This document shows positions 1-6,980 of a stretch of DNA of 22,388 bases, piece by piece. The stretch is taken from contig JBDROB010000021.1 of the NCBI GenBank assembly GCA_043810355.1, positions 1 through 22,388 on the forward strand. The letters are read 5' to 3'. How positions within the stretch are numbered: the stretch's first letter is position 1; each line of letters starts with the position of its first letter. The stretch comes from JAZDHV01 sp043810355 (lineage in GTDB: Archaea > Nanobdellota > Nanobdellia > Woesearchaeales > JAGVYU01). The translations under genes and the position numbers were made by a program. The notes under the pieces are model-generated. The model was not told where the DNA came from. It did not search any database and saw nothing but the letters and a program-made list of their open reading frames with translations.

Positions 1-56
1 ATCAAAGAACCTACAAAGAAAAGACCGCCTGCTTTATCAGATTTTGATTTTTTCAT
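1..56 (-). CDS. Partial small protein, N-terminus only
   Basis: On the reverse strand an ATG at 56 opens a frame that runs off the window edge. It starts MKKSKSDKAGGLFFVGSL, a lysine-rich head followed by the beginning of a glycine-rich hydrophobic stretch. This resembles short single-pass membrane proteins common in DPANN archaea (from memory, unverified). No clear Shine-Dalgarno site precedes it. An AT-rich block at 82-90 sits roughly at leaderless promoter distance. The adjacent IS481-like element may have landed in its promoter region. Only 18 codons are visible, so the frame could be spurious. Confidence 0.35.
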   Translation of the reverse strand, partial: MKKSKSDKAGGLFFVGSL

Positions 57-116
57 GGTGATGTTAAGATTGAGGGTCTAATAAAGCTTTTGGTTTGAGG
101 TTTTTATAATATAGTA

Positions 117-1043
117 TCACGTTTTTAGTTCCGCTTATTAATCATCTTGGGTGGTTAATATGTATAAACTAAATTATGGAAAACGTATATGGCTCATTAA
201 ACAGAAGTTAAAGGGAATATCTCCTTCTAAATTGGCTCTTGCGCAGAATGTAAGTGAGAGTTATGTTAGGAGATTAATGAGAATTTATGCAGAATTTGGT
301 TTTGATGGTTTAAAAGACCATAAAACTGGAAGACCTGAATTAGTCATTAATTTTAATGCTGAAATCGTTATTGTTGATTTGAGAACTCGTTTTAAATGGG
401 GTGCTGTGCGTATTGAACAGCATCTCAAAAATAAGGGTTTCTCAATAAGTCATAGACAGATTGAAAAAATATTGAATAAACACAATTTAGTTGTACCAAA
501 TTATAAAAAACAGAAATCAAGAAAATGGGTTCGGTTTGAATTACCAAATCCTAATGATATGTGGCATACTGATTGGACACATTGTCCGTTTACAGATAAA
601 CATTTTGCAGTTTATATCGACGATAGGACAAGATTAATAACAAGTTATGGCGTTTTCAAAAATGCCAATATAATCAACTCATTGGCACTTTTAAAATCGG
701 GCATGGCAGACTTTGGAAAACCAAAATCAGTAATGACTGATCATGGCAGCACATATTTCAATAATACTCCAGATTCAAAAGGAATCCTGCAATTAAATAA
801 ATTCCAACTTGAATTAATAACATTAGGAATAAAACATAGCTTAGCGCCCGTGAACAGACCCCAAACAAACGGCAAAGTCGAACGATTTTTTAGAACCTAC
901 AAAGAAGAATACATAACAGAAACATTCAGCAACATAAAAGATTTCATCACGCACTACAACACAGAACGACCACATATGAGTCTACATTACCAAACGCCAC
1001 AACAAGTATGGAATTCCTTTAAAAACCGGAACTAGTTTCGTGA
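117..1043 (+). mobile_element. IS481-like insertion sequence (ends tentative)
   Basis: A single DDE transposase gene fills this segment. Near the left side, 117-133 reads TCACG, four bases, TAGTTCCG. The reverse complement of 1027-1043 reads TCACG, four bases, TAGTTCCG as well, so 13 positions match in inverted orientation around the gene. No target-site duplication is obvious at these boundaries. The right side carries a second copy of the motif just outside, so the true right end may lie nearer 1060-1065. The element type is confident; the exact ends are not. Confidence 0.5.
160..1035 (+). CDS. IS481-family transposase (DDE integrase core)
   Basis: This protein of about 291 residues catalyses cut and transfer of the insertion sequence. 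An N-terminal helix-turn-helix (SPSKLALAQNVSESYVRRL) precedes an integrase core. The likely catalytic acidic residues are the D in WHTDWTH, the D in MTDHGS and the E in NGKVERFF. The C-terminus (HYNTERPHMSLHYQTPQQVW) is the classic end of IS481/IS3-type enzymes. I chose ATG at 160 rather than GTG at 151 because GGTGG at 149-153 is a good archaeal Shine-Dalgarno site for it and itself overlaps the GTG. The gene appears full length and unbroken. Its last codons run into the right-end repeat, as is usual for compact IS elements. Confidence 0.9.
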   Translation: MYKLNYGKRIWLIKQKLKGISPSKLALAQNVSESYVRRLMRIYAEFGFDGLKDHKTGRPELVINFNAEIVIVDLRTRFKWGAVRIEQHLKNKGFSISHRQIEKILNKHNLVVPNYKKQKSRKWVRFELPNPNDMWHTDWTHCPFTDKHFAVYIDDRTRLITSYGVFKNANIINSLALLKSGMADFGKPKSVMTDHGSTYFNNTPDSKGILQLNKFQLELITLGIKHSLAPVNRPQTNGKVERFFRTYKEEYITETFSNIKDFITHYNTERPHMSLHYQTPQQVWNSFKNRN

Positions 1044-1060
1044 CCGGAACCAGTTTCGGG
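1025..1060. repeat. Tandem 18-bp repeat at the IS right end
   Basis: Two adjacent 18-bp copies (1025-1042 and 1043-1060) share ACCGGAAC, one variable base, AGTTTCG and a final G. They differ at two positions. The first copy contains the transposase stop codon. Their reverse complement matches the TAGTTCCG motif on the left side, so they are probably transposase-binding sites. Confidence 0.55.
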
Positions 1061-1090
1061 ATAACAGAATAATCAGATTCTCTAGAAAGG

Positions 1091-1098
1091 TTTTTAAA
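1091..1098 (+). promoter_or_regulatory. TATA box for the radical SAM gene
   Basis: TTTTTAAA is centred about 25 bp before the ATG at 1121, with a purine-rich GAAAGG in front of it as a possible BRE. The distance predicts transcription starting at or next to the ATG, hence a leaderless message. Confidence 0.6.
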
Positions 1099-1120
1099 TG
1101 TCAAATTAAGATAGGTTATT

Positions 1121-2359
1121 ATGCTCAAATTAAATGACTTAGAATTCTCAGAGAAAGGGGATAAGATAAGGGTGATTATTTATAGGATGTTCTATAAAGA
1201 ATTCTTAAAAAATGATTTAGTAGAATCGATAGGAGATTTTAAGATCAAAGCAAGCAGATTAATAGTTGGAAAAAAAGATAATGAGAGGATTGAAAAGAAA
1301 CTAATGCAGTTCATACGAAAGTTCAAGAAAGACCTTACCTATTCATTGAATGGAAACAGAGCTATATATGTTGATGAGGATCTAGGAATGCCAATGATTG
1401 GGCTGAATTTCTTAGGGATTGTTGACAAAGGGTCAGAGATGATTGAAGTAAAGCCAATCACAAACTGCAATGCAGACTGCAATTTCTGCTCTGTCAATGA
1501 AGGCTTTAGCTCTAAAAAACAGATTGATTTTGTTGTTGACAAGGAATATATTATGAAAGAGCTGAATGACCTACTTGAATACAAGAAAGAGAATGACATG
1601 AGCATCTGGATTAATCCTCATGGCGAGCCAACCCTTTATTCAGAATTGGTTGAATTATGCGATGACATCCTGGCAAACACTTATGTAAAGGATATAACAA
1701 TAATCACCAATGGTATATTATTGAACAAGCATCTGGTTAAAGAATTAAAGAAAACTGGAGAGAAGAACAGCAAAGAGATCAATATTGCCATATCCTTGTC
1801 TGGATTAGGCAAAAATGCCAAAATCATGGGAAAAAATTATGATCCTGATCTTGTCATAAAAAATATTGAATTTGTTGCAAAAAACCTTCATCTCACTATA
1901 ACACCTGTATACATTAAAGGGGTCAATGAGGGTGATATCAAAAAAATAATTGAGTTATCCAATAAACTCTCAGAAAAGAGCAGATTGATGTTTGATGAGG
2001 AGATCAATGTTAATATCCAGAAATTCTGCTATAACAGGCTTGGAAGAAAGCCTATAAAAGAGCAGTCTTGGGAAGATTTCCAAAAAGACCTGAAAAGAAT
2101 TGAGAAAGAGACTGGAAAGTTACTGTTAAAACCTTTGGAAAAACTTAAGGAGACAAAAACATTGCCAAAATTATGTGAGAAGAATGATCTTATCAATGTC
2201 AAGATAATCTGTCCAGGAAGGTTTGAAAATGACAGGATTGGAGTCTTAGAGAGAAAAGATGGCAATAGGGCTGTCCTTGTCCTTGGATGCAATGCAGACA
2301 ATGGGATTGTGAAAGTAAAAGTTGTGCAGAACAAATATAATATGATAATAGCGAAATAA
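1121..2359 (+). CDS. Radical SAM protein of unknown substrate
   Basis: This 412-residue protein should bind a [4Fe-4S] cluster and cleave S-adenosylmethionine to a radical. The cluster motif is C116-x3-C120-x2-C123 (CNADCNFC). The glycine-rich SAM-contact region appears as NPHGEP (165-170), and a TNG segment follows in the barrel. About 110 residues precede the cluster motif, which is unusually long, and I do not recognise that part. The last 50 or so residues (after CPGRFENDRIGVL) look like a small beta-barrel or OB/TRAM-like tail. The gene stands alone, with its own TATA box and a T-rich downstream region. No partner gene suggests the substrate. The radical SAM assignment is secure; the reaction is unknown. 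Confidence 0.85.
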   Translation: MLKLNDLEFSEKGDKIRVIIYRMFYKEFLKNDLVESIGDFKIKASRLIVGKKDNERIEKKLMQFIRKFKKDLTYSLNGNRAIYVDEDLGMPMIGLNFLGIVDKGSEMIEVKPITNCNADCNFCSVNEGFSSKKQIDFVVDKEYIMKELNDLLEYKKENDMSIWINPHGEPTLYSELVELCDDILANTYVKDITIITNGILLNKHLVKELKKTGEKNSKEINIAISLSGLGKNAKIMGKNYDPDLVIKNIEFVAKNLHLTITPVYIKGVNEGDIKKIIELSNKLSEKSRLMFDEEINVNIQKFCYNRLGRKPIKEQSWEDFQKDLKRIEKETGKLLLKPLEKLKETKTLPKLCEKNDLINVKIICPGRFENDRIGVLERKDGNRAVLVLGCNADNGIVKVKVVQNKYNMIIAK

Positions 2360-2471
2360 ATGTTAATAATTCAAAACATTTAAACAATAGAAATTTTTTA
2401 TTCTAAAATCTAATTTTTAGTACGTCAAGAATTACAAAGCAATTTTTTTAATGTTTCTAAGTTTAGATGTT

Positions 2472-2490
2472 CGAAAATGCAACATTTTCG
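2472..2490. promoter_or_regulatory. Palindrome upstream of the redox operon promoter
   Basis: CGAAAATG (2472-2479), a CAA spacer and CATTTTCG (2483-2490) form a perfect 8-bp inverted repeat. With a one-base bulge it extends to GTT/AAC on the outside. It lies directly before the TATA box at 2496-2504, a normal place for a regulator of the FNR-like/thioredoxin reductase operon. Confidence 0.45.
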
Positions 2491-2495
2491 TAACA

Positions 2496-2504
2496 TTTAA
2501 AAAT
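2496..2504 (+). promoter_or_regulatory. TATA box for the FNR-trxB operon
   Basis: TTTAAAAAT is centred about 39 bp before the start codon at 2539, predicting a short leader of about 13 nt. That leader would include the GGTGG Shine-Dalgarno site at 2527-2531. Confidence 0.5.
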
Positions 2505-2538
2505 AATTAGAATATATGATTTTCTTGGTGGCAAAATA

Positions 2539-3249
2539 ATGGGAAAAATATTATCATTTGAATCAAAACTGATTGAATCAACCAGGAACTCAATTGATGT
2601 AAAGACATTCAAGTTCTCAGTCCCAAAAGATTTCTGTTTTGAATGCGGGCAGTTTGTGTCTGCAAAACTGGATATAAAAGGGGAAGAGATCCGAAGAGCT
2701 TATTCAATAGCATCAAGCCCTGACAGGAAAGGATATATTGACTTATGCATAAAAAAAGTTGAGGGGGGAAAAGGATCGACATATTTCCATAACCTAAATA
2801 AAGGGTCAAAAATCAATTTTATAGGCCCAATGGGAGAATTTGCAAAAGGGATCATGGAAAAGCCCAATGTTGTATTTATAGCGACTGGAGCAGGAATTGC
2901 ACCATTCAGATGCATTGTTGAGAATATTCTTGAAAATGGTTATAAAGGGAAAATAATCCTTTTTCAGGGAAAAAGGTTTGTCAAAGACAAATATTTTGAA
3001 GAAGAATTTGAGTATCTGAGTGAGAAATATCCAAATTTTGAATATTATCATATCATAAGCAAGCCAGAATTTGATGACTATCAGGGAGAAAAAGGGCATG
3101 TTGAGGATTTGATCAAGAAATATATACCAAAGAATATTGATGCAGACTATTATCTCTGCGGACTTTTTGAGATGATAAAAGAAACAACAGAATTGCTCAA
3201 AAAATTAGGTGCAACAAAAGACAGGATACATAGAGAAAGATATGATTAA
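2539..3249 (+). CDS. Ferredoxin-NADP reductase-type FAD/NAD(P)-binding oxidoreductase
   Basis: This 236-residue cytoplasmic flavoprotein moves electrons between NAD(P)H and a carrier. The first half is an FAD-binding barrel with RRAYSIAS (52-59; the R-x-Y-S flavin motif). The second half is a nucleotide-binding domain with ATGAGIAPFR (115-124) and YYLCGL near the C-terminus. It ends HRERYD. There is no plant-type 2Fe-2S cysteine cluster, so the electron partner is a separate protein. GGTGG at 2527-2531 supports this start. Its stop overlaps or abuts the thioredoxin reductase start, so the two are translated from one message. That pairing hints that it exchanges electrons with a thiol or flavodoxin-like carrier (inference). 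The natural acceptor cannot be told from sequence. Confidence 0.85.
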   Translation: MGKILSFESKLIESTRNSIDVKTFKFSVPKDFCFECGQFVSAKLDIKGEEIRRAYSIASSPDRKGYIDLCIKKVEGGKGSTYFHNLNKGSKINFIGPMGEFAKGIMEKPNVVFIATGAGIAPFRCIVENILENGYKGKIILFQGKRFVKDKYFEEEFEYLSEKYPNFEYYHIISKPEFDDYQGEKGHVEDLIKKYIPKNIDADYYLCGLFEMIKETTELLKKLGATKDRIHRERYD

Positions 3250-4180
3250 AATGGAAAAAGTTGTTATTATAGGAGGAGGAATATCAGGGTATACTGCTGC
3301 AATCTATGCAGCTAGAGCAAACCTAGAACCGCTTGTGATAACTGGACCGCAGGAAGGAGGTCAGATAGTTTTAGCTTCAGTCATGGAGAATTTTCCAGGA
3401 TTTCCTGACGGGATAAGTGGCACTGAGCTGAGCCTGAAAGTCAAGAAACAGGCTGAAAAGTTCGGGACAAGATTCTTATCTGAGAGCGTGAAAGAGTTCA
3501 ATGTAATATCAGATAATCTCGAGATAATAACTGATAATAAAAAGATTGAGACTGAAGCTGTGATAATTGCAACAGGAGCAAGCGCAAGATGGCTTGGACT
3601 TGAAGCTGAGAAAAGATATAGGGGAAGAGGAGTACATTCATGTGCAACATGCGATGGATTTTTTTACAAAGAAAAAGAATTGATTGTCGTAGGAGGAGGG
3701 GACACAGCCTGTGAAGAATCATTGTTTTTGACAAAATTCGCAAAAAAGGTCACAATAATCCACAGGAGAGATGAGCTGAGAGCATCAAAGATAATGCAGG
3801 AAAGAGTCAAGAACAATGATAAGATAGACATAATATGGGATTCAGTTGTCGAAGATATAACTGGGGATGATAAAAAAGTTACAGGCATCATGATAAAAGA
3901 TGTCAAGACTGGCAAGATCAAGGATATGAAAATTGATGGTGTCTTTGTAGCAATAGGTCACACTCCAAATACAGGCATTTTCAAGGGAAAGATTGATCTA
4001 GATGAAAATGGATTTGTAAAGACAGATGAAAACAGGAAGACAAATGTTGCAGGAGTGTTTTCATGCGGAGATGTCCAGGACACTGTCTATAAGCAGGCAA
4101 TCACTGCTGCTGGTTCTGCTGCAGAAGCAGCAATACAAGCAGAGAAATATTGTGAAGGATTGGAAGAGAAGAACAAGTGA
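3242..4180 (+). CDS. trxB: Thioredoxin reductase, NADPH type
   Basis: This FAD enzyme reduces thioredoxin-like proteins with NADPH. Counting from the alternative ATG at 3251, it has VVIIGGGISG (4-13) for FAD, the redox pair C131-A-T-C134 and a second dinucleotide motif VVGGGDTA (146-153). HRRDELR (171-177) favours NADPH, and CGDVQ near the end contacts flavin. At about 310 residues it is normal for the low-Mr family. ATG 3242 overlaps the preceding stop by 8 bases. ATG 3251 lies just after it and gives the cleaner start (MEKVVIIGGG). Neither has a strong Shine-Dalgarno site, which fits translational coupling. No thioredoxin gene is in the window. Confidence 0.93.
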   Translation: MIKMEKVVIIGGGISGYTAAIYAARANLEPLVITGPQEGGQIVLASVMENFPGFPDGISGTELSLKVKKQAEKFGTRFLSESVKEFNVISDNLEIITDNKKIETEAVIIATGASARWLGLEAEKRYRGRGVHSCATCDGFFYKEKELIVVGGGDTACEESLFLTKFAKKVTIIHRRDELRASKIMQERVKNNDKIDIIWDSVVEDITGDDKKVTGIMIKDVKTGKIKDMKIDGVFVAIGHTPNTGIFKGKIDLDENGFVKTDENRKTNVAGVFSCGDVQDTVYKQAITAAGSAAEAAIQAEKYCEGLEEKNK

Positions 4181-4216
4181 GATATCATTCCAAATCCTCA
4201 CTTGATATTTTTTTAT
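4174..4216 (+). terminator. Hairpin terminator after trxB
   Basis: CAAGTGAG (4174-4181) and CTCACTTG (4197-4204) form a perfect 8-bp stem with a 15-nt loop. A T-rich run (ATATTTTTTTATT) follows. The trxB stop codon is inside the left arm. The antiporter gene converges on this point. Confidence 0.7.
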
Positions 4217-4275
4217 TCTTTATTTAAACTGCTAATATTGGTTAAAGTAAAATAAACAAATCCTGAGATCTCAGT

Positions 4276-5244
4276 TTAGAAATCAACTGGGAAAAATATG
4301 TTTCTTATGATCAGATATGCCAAGAACATTGATATCAGGATGACTGCATGAATCTTACCCAATCTCTTGTATTTCAATAAGAGAACTAATATGAGAAGTG
4401 AACTGATAATCTTTACAGGCAAATCATATATGATTACAACGTCTGGGACTCTATATGTTGAGATCATTGCTCCTAGACCTAAGGCTAGAGTTGGATTTGT
4501 CACATTGCTGCCTATCAATACTCCTGCTGACATTCCATTTCTTTTTTCCTTAAGCGCAACCAATGCAGTTGTCAGCTCAGGCAATGCTGCAGCAATCCCT
4601 ATGATGATTATGCCAAAAAATGATGCGCTTATAGGAAGAGATTTTACCAGGATTTGGGCAGAATCCAGAACCTTTTCTGCGAAAAATGCGATTATTATGA
4701 AACTTATGATTAAAAGAAATATATCGATGATAATATATCTTCCTTTAAAGGTTTTTTTCTTTAATTTTGTATTAAATCCACTCTTTTCAAGATAGAATAT
4801 ATAAGCAACATATCCTAAAACCAAGAAAATCCCCTCACCTCTTGAGATAATGCCATTTAATGAGAAAACCAATAATATCACAGACCCCCCTATCAAACCC
4901 CCAATAGATGGATTGATCTCTTTCTTAAGCAAGAAAACTGTACCAAGGATAGCTACAATACCAAGAATGAAATTCTGCTGAAAGATATCAGATCCAATAT
5001 TAGTGCCAATCACTAATGCTGAGACAGTATTCATTGAACTAGGCTCAGCCAATATCTTCAGGCTTCCTATAACATGAGTTACAATTTCAGGAAGAGATGT
5101 GCCCACTGACAAAATAGTCATTCCGACAAAAGTGCTGGACAAGCCAAACTGCTCTGCTAAGATGATAGATATCTTGACAACAAGATTTGCCAACAGGATT
5201 ATGAAAATGCAACCGATTATCACAATCAAGAACTCTATAAACAT
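4276..5244 (-). CDS. CaCA-family cation antiporter (sodium:calcium exchanger type)
   Basis: This 322-residue membrane protein exchanges Na+ or H+ for Ca2+ across the cytoplasmic membrane. It has about ten hydrophobic segments in two halves joined by a charged loop (residues 152-170). The alpha-1 repeat holds GMTILSVGTSLPEIV (41-55), with E53 as the likely ion ligand, and GTNIGSDIF (80-88). The alpha-2 repeat holds GIAAALPELTTAL (216-228), with E223, and GSNVTNP (245-251). This duplicated layout defines the family, and the length is typical. A strong Shine-Dalgarno site GAGGTGA (5248-5254) decides the start. Ion preference cannot be read from sequence. Inverted pyrophosphate-driven pumps or other transporters do not share these motifs. 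Confidence 0.9.
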   Translation of the reverse strand: MFIEFLIVIIGCIFIILLANLVVKISIILAEQFGLSSTFVGMTILSVGTSLPEIVTHVIGSLKILAEPSSMNTVSALVIGTNIGSDIFQQNFILGIVAILGTVFLLKKEINPSIGGLIGGSVILLVFSLNGIISRGEGIFLVLGYVAYIFYLEKSGFNTKLKKKTFKGRYIIIDIFLLIISFIIIAFFAEKVLDSAQILVKSLPISASFFGIIIIGIAAALPELTTALVALKEKRNGMSAGVLIGSNVTNPTLALGLGAMISTYRVPDVVIIYDLPVKIISSLLILVLLLKYKRLGKIHAVILISMFLAYLIIRNIFFPVDF

Positions 5245-5279
5245 GATTCACCTCTTTTGGATATATTTATGAATGTTAC

Positions 5280-5288
5280 TTATAAATT
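5280..5288 (-). promoter_or_regulatory. TATA box for the antiporter
   Basis: Read on the reverse strand this is AATTTATAA, centred 40 bp before the start at 5244. It predicts a leader of about 14 nt that just accommodates the GAGGTGA site. It lies in the 104-bp divergent region shared with the dus gene. Confidence 0.5.
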
Positions 5289-5320
5289 TTGCTATGGTAT
5301 AAGTTAAAAAAAGAGAAAGA

Positions 5321-5328
5321 TTATAAAA
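5321..5328 (+). promoter_or_regulatory. TATA box for the dus gene
   Basis: TTATAAAA is centred about 24 bp before ATG 5349, with purine-rich AAGAGAAAG before it. It predicts a leaderless start at 5349 and argues against the upstream in-frame start near 5289, which would lie before the promoter. Confidence 0.6.
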
Positions 5329-5348
5329 TAGTTTGTAAATATGACTGT

Positions 5349-6269
5349 ATGACAAATAAATTCCCAAAATTAAATTCAAAAGCAATACTTGCTCCAATGT
5401 CAGGAGTAACAGATGTTGCATTCAGGGCTTTAGCAAAAAAGTATGGAGCTGGCTTGACATATACTGAGTTTGTGAGCTCTTCTGCATTAGTCAGAGGCAG
5501 TGAGCAAAGCTATGATATGCTTTGTGTTGATCCAAGTGAAAAGCCAAAAGCTGTCCAGCTTTTTGGAAGCTCTGAGAAAGAGATAATTCAAGCTGCAAGA
5601 TTGGTTGAGAAAAAGTTTGATATAATTGATATCAACTGCGGGTGTCCAGCTTATAAGGTCATCAATACAGGGGCTGGATCAGCAATGCTTAAGAAGCCAG
5701 AATTGATTGGAAAACTTATCAAAAAACTTTGTTCTGAAGTTAGCAATCCAATTACTGTCAAAATCAGGATTGGGATAAATGAGAATAAAATTAATGCTGT
5801 AAAAGTGGCTAAGATAGCTGAAAAGAATGGTGCTGCTGCGATTGCAGTGCATGGAAGGACACAAGATCAGGGATATTCTGGTGAAGCTGACTGGAAGATA
5901 ATCAAAAAGGTGAAAGAATCAGTTAAAATTCCAGTTATTGGAAATGGTGATGTGAATTCTCCTGAAATTTTTAAGCAAAGGCTTGATGAATCAGGAGTTG
6001 ATTACATCATGATTGGAAGGGCTGCAATGGGAAATCCTTATATCTTTAAGCAGATAAATGACTATCTTAAAAAAGGAGAGTATAGCAATAAAGATAGACT
6101 GAAACAATTTAAGGAGTATCTGGTCTTGACAAAAAAGTATAAGATCAGATTCAAGACAATCAAACAGCAGGCAATGTGGTTTACAAAAGGGATTGTTGGT
6201 GGTGGGAAGTTGAGGCTGGGGATAAGCCAAAGCAGATTATTGGTAGAAATTAATAAAATCCTAAAATAG
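5349..6269 (+). CDS. dus: tRNA-dihydrouridine synthase
   Basis: This 306-residue FMN enzyme reduces specific uridines in the tRNA D-arm to dihydrouridine using NADPH. It begins with the FMN-barrel signature ILAPMSGVTDVAFR (13-26). The active-site loop is INCGCPAYKV (95-104), with C99 the probable catalytic cysteine. K138 and H168 (KIRIG, VHGRT) and IGNGD (197-201), IGRAAMGNP (222-230) supply FMN phosphate contacts. These are standard for the TIM-barrel Dus family. The C-terminal helical tRNA-binding part is present but short. A start at 5289 would add 20 residues that are not needed by the fold and lie upstream of the TATA box, so I chose 5349. Which uridine it modifies is not evident. Confidence 0.92.
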   Translation: MTNKFPKLNSKAILAPMSGVTDVAFRALAKKYGAGLTYTEFVSSSALVRGSEQSYDMLCVDPSEKPKAVQLFGSSEKEIIQAARLVEKKFDIIDINCGCPAYKVINTGAGSAMLKKPELIGKLIKKLCSEVSNPITVKIRIGINENKINAVKVAKIAEKNGAAAIAVHGRTQDQGYSGEADWKIIKKVKESVKIPVIGNGDVNSPEIFKQRLDESGVDYIMIGRAAMGNPYIFKQINDYLKKGEYSNKDRLKQFKEYLVLTKKYKIRFKTIKQQAMWFTKGIVGGGKLRLGISQSRLLVEINKILK

Positions 6270-6291
6270 ATCATAAATAATCTTAGAAATT

Positions 6292-6314
6292 CTTAATTAA
6301 TGATCTTAATTAAG
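6292..6314. repeat. AT-rich inverted repeat between convergent genes
   Basis: CTTAATTAA (6292-6300) and TTAATTAAG (6306-6314) form a perfect 9-bp inverted repeat with a 5-bp spacer TGATC. It lies between dus and the converging vapC and overlaps the vapC stop codon. It may act as a weak two-way terminator, although the stem holds only one G-C pair. Confidence 0.4.
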
Positions 6315-6687
6315 GACCAACATATATGACATCTTTCTCTCTCTTGAAATGAGGATCTCCTGTAAGTAGCTTTAAATTATGAGCTTTTGCACTTGCATGA
6401 ATTAGTGCATCCCCTAATCCAAATTTCTTTTCTTTGTTTATTTTTGCTGCATTTAATGCAATTGCTGATTCAACAGGAATTAGAAAACATCTTGACATCA
6501 TAATATGGACCATTTCATTAGCTTGATTTTCATTCTTGTGCAATAATCCTTGTTTATATACCTCGGATAAATTAATTACACTAATAAAAAGAGTCATATC
6601 AGAATCTATGTATTTAGCAATCTCTCGACCAACTTTGGTGTCTTCAAAATATTCTAACCATCCCCATGAATCAACTAAAACGGTCAA
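6310..6687 (-). CDS. vapC: PIN-domain ribonuclease toxin (VapC family)
   Basis: This Mg2+-dependent RNase, about 125 residues, is the toxin of a type II pair. The four PIN acidic residues are visible: D6 (VLVDSWGW), E42 (NLSEVYK), D93 (GLGDALIHA) and D111 (LTGDPHF). Length and order match VapC. I prefer the TTG start at 6687, which gives the usual family beginning M-x-VLVDSWGWLEYF. It leaves a 17-bp overlap with vapB. A further TTG at 6711 would add eight residues and increase the overlap to 41 bp. No ATG or GTG fits. The non-ATG start inside the antitoxin gene fits a toxin kept below its antitoxin by coupling. Confidence 0.88.
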   Translation of the reverse strand: MTVLVDSWGWLEYFEDTKVGREIAKYIDSDMTLFISVINLSEVYKQGLLHKNENQANEMVHIMMSRCFLIPVESAIALNAAKINKEKKFGLGDALIHASAKAHNLKLLTGDPHFKREKDVIYVGP

Positions 6688-6865
6688 TTTGATCCCTTTT
6701 AAATTTACCAAGACCCTTGAATTTCCCTAAATAAGATTTTCTTGGTTTTTTTACTTTGCCAATAATTTTTTGTATTGTATCGTCGTATGAATCTGTATTT
6801 AACTCTTCTTTCATCATCTTCAACATGTAATGTGTTTCATCCTTTAAAGCAATTGTTGTTGCCAT
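6671..6865 (-). CDS. vapB: VapB-type antitoxin
   Basis: This 64-residue protein should bind and block VapC and repress its own operon. The N-terminus MATTIALKDETHYMLKMMKEE and the following SYDDTIQKI match archaeal VapB proteins of the DUF7557-like group (family named from memory). The basic, aromatic tail (KFKGLGKFKRDQIDRFS) is the expected toxin-binding part. The gene overlaps vapC. An AT-rich promoter at leaderless distance and a small palindrome lie just upstream. Confidence 0.82.
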   Translation of the reverse strand: MATTIALKDETHYMLKMMKEELNTDSYDDTIQKIIGKVKKPRKSYLGKFKGLGKFKRDQIDRFS

Positions 6866-6874
6866 CTTATATAC

Positions 6875-6897
6875 CTATAAGTTATAGATATATAAAT
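6875..6897 (-). promoter_or_regulatory. vapBC promoter with palindromic operator candidate
   Basis: The reverse-strand TATA-like block ATTTATATAT (6888-6897) is about 27 bp before the vapB ATG, predicting a leaderless message. Directly beside it, CTATAA-G-TTATAG (6875-6887) is a 13-bp palindrome that covers the region between TATA box and start. That is where an antitoxin repressor would act (inference). Confidence 0.4.
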
Positions 6898-6980
6898 TAT
6901 ATATAAAGTTTTTGGTAGTAAACCTATGGTTGGATTATTTTTTAAGAATCATATTTTAATAATAGACAAATAAAGAATAT

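Noticed and set aside
3209..3241. Upstream start for trxB
   Set aside because: It would overlap the flavoprotein gene by 41 bp and add residues before a standard MEKVVIIGGG beginning.
4367..4795. 142-codon plus-strand frame within the antiporter gene
   Set aside because: It is a mirror of the membrane protein gene and has no start signal.
6926..6973. Fifteen-codon frame between vapB and the nitroreductase
   Set aside because: The promoter spacing is poor and there is no supporting feature.
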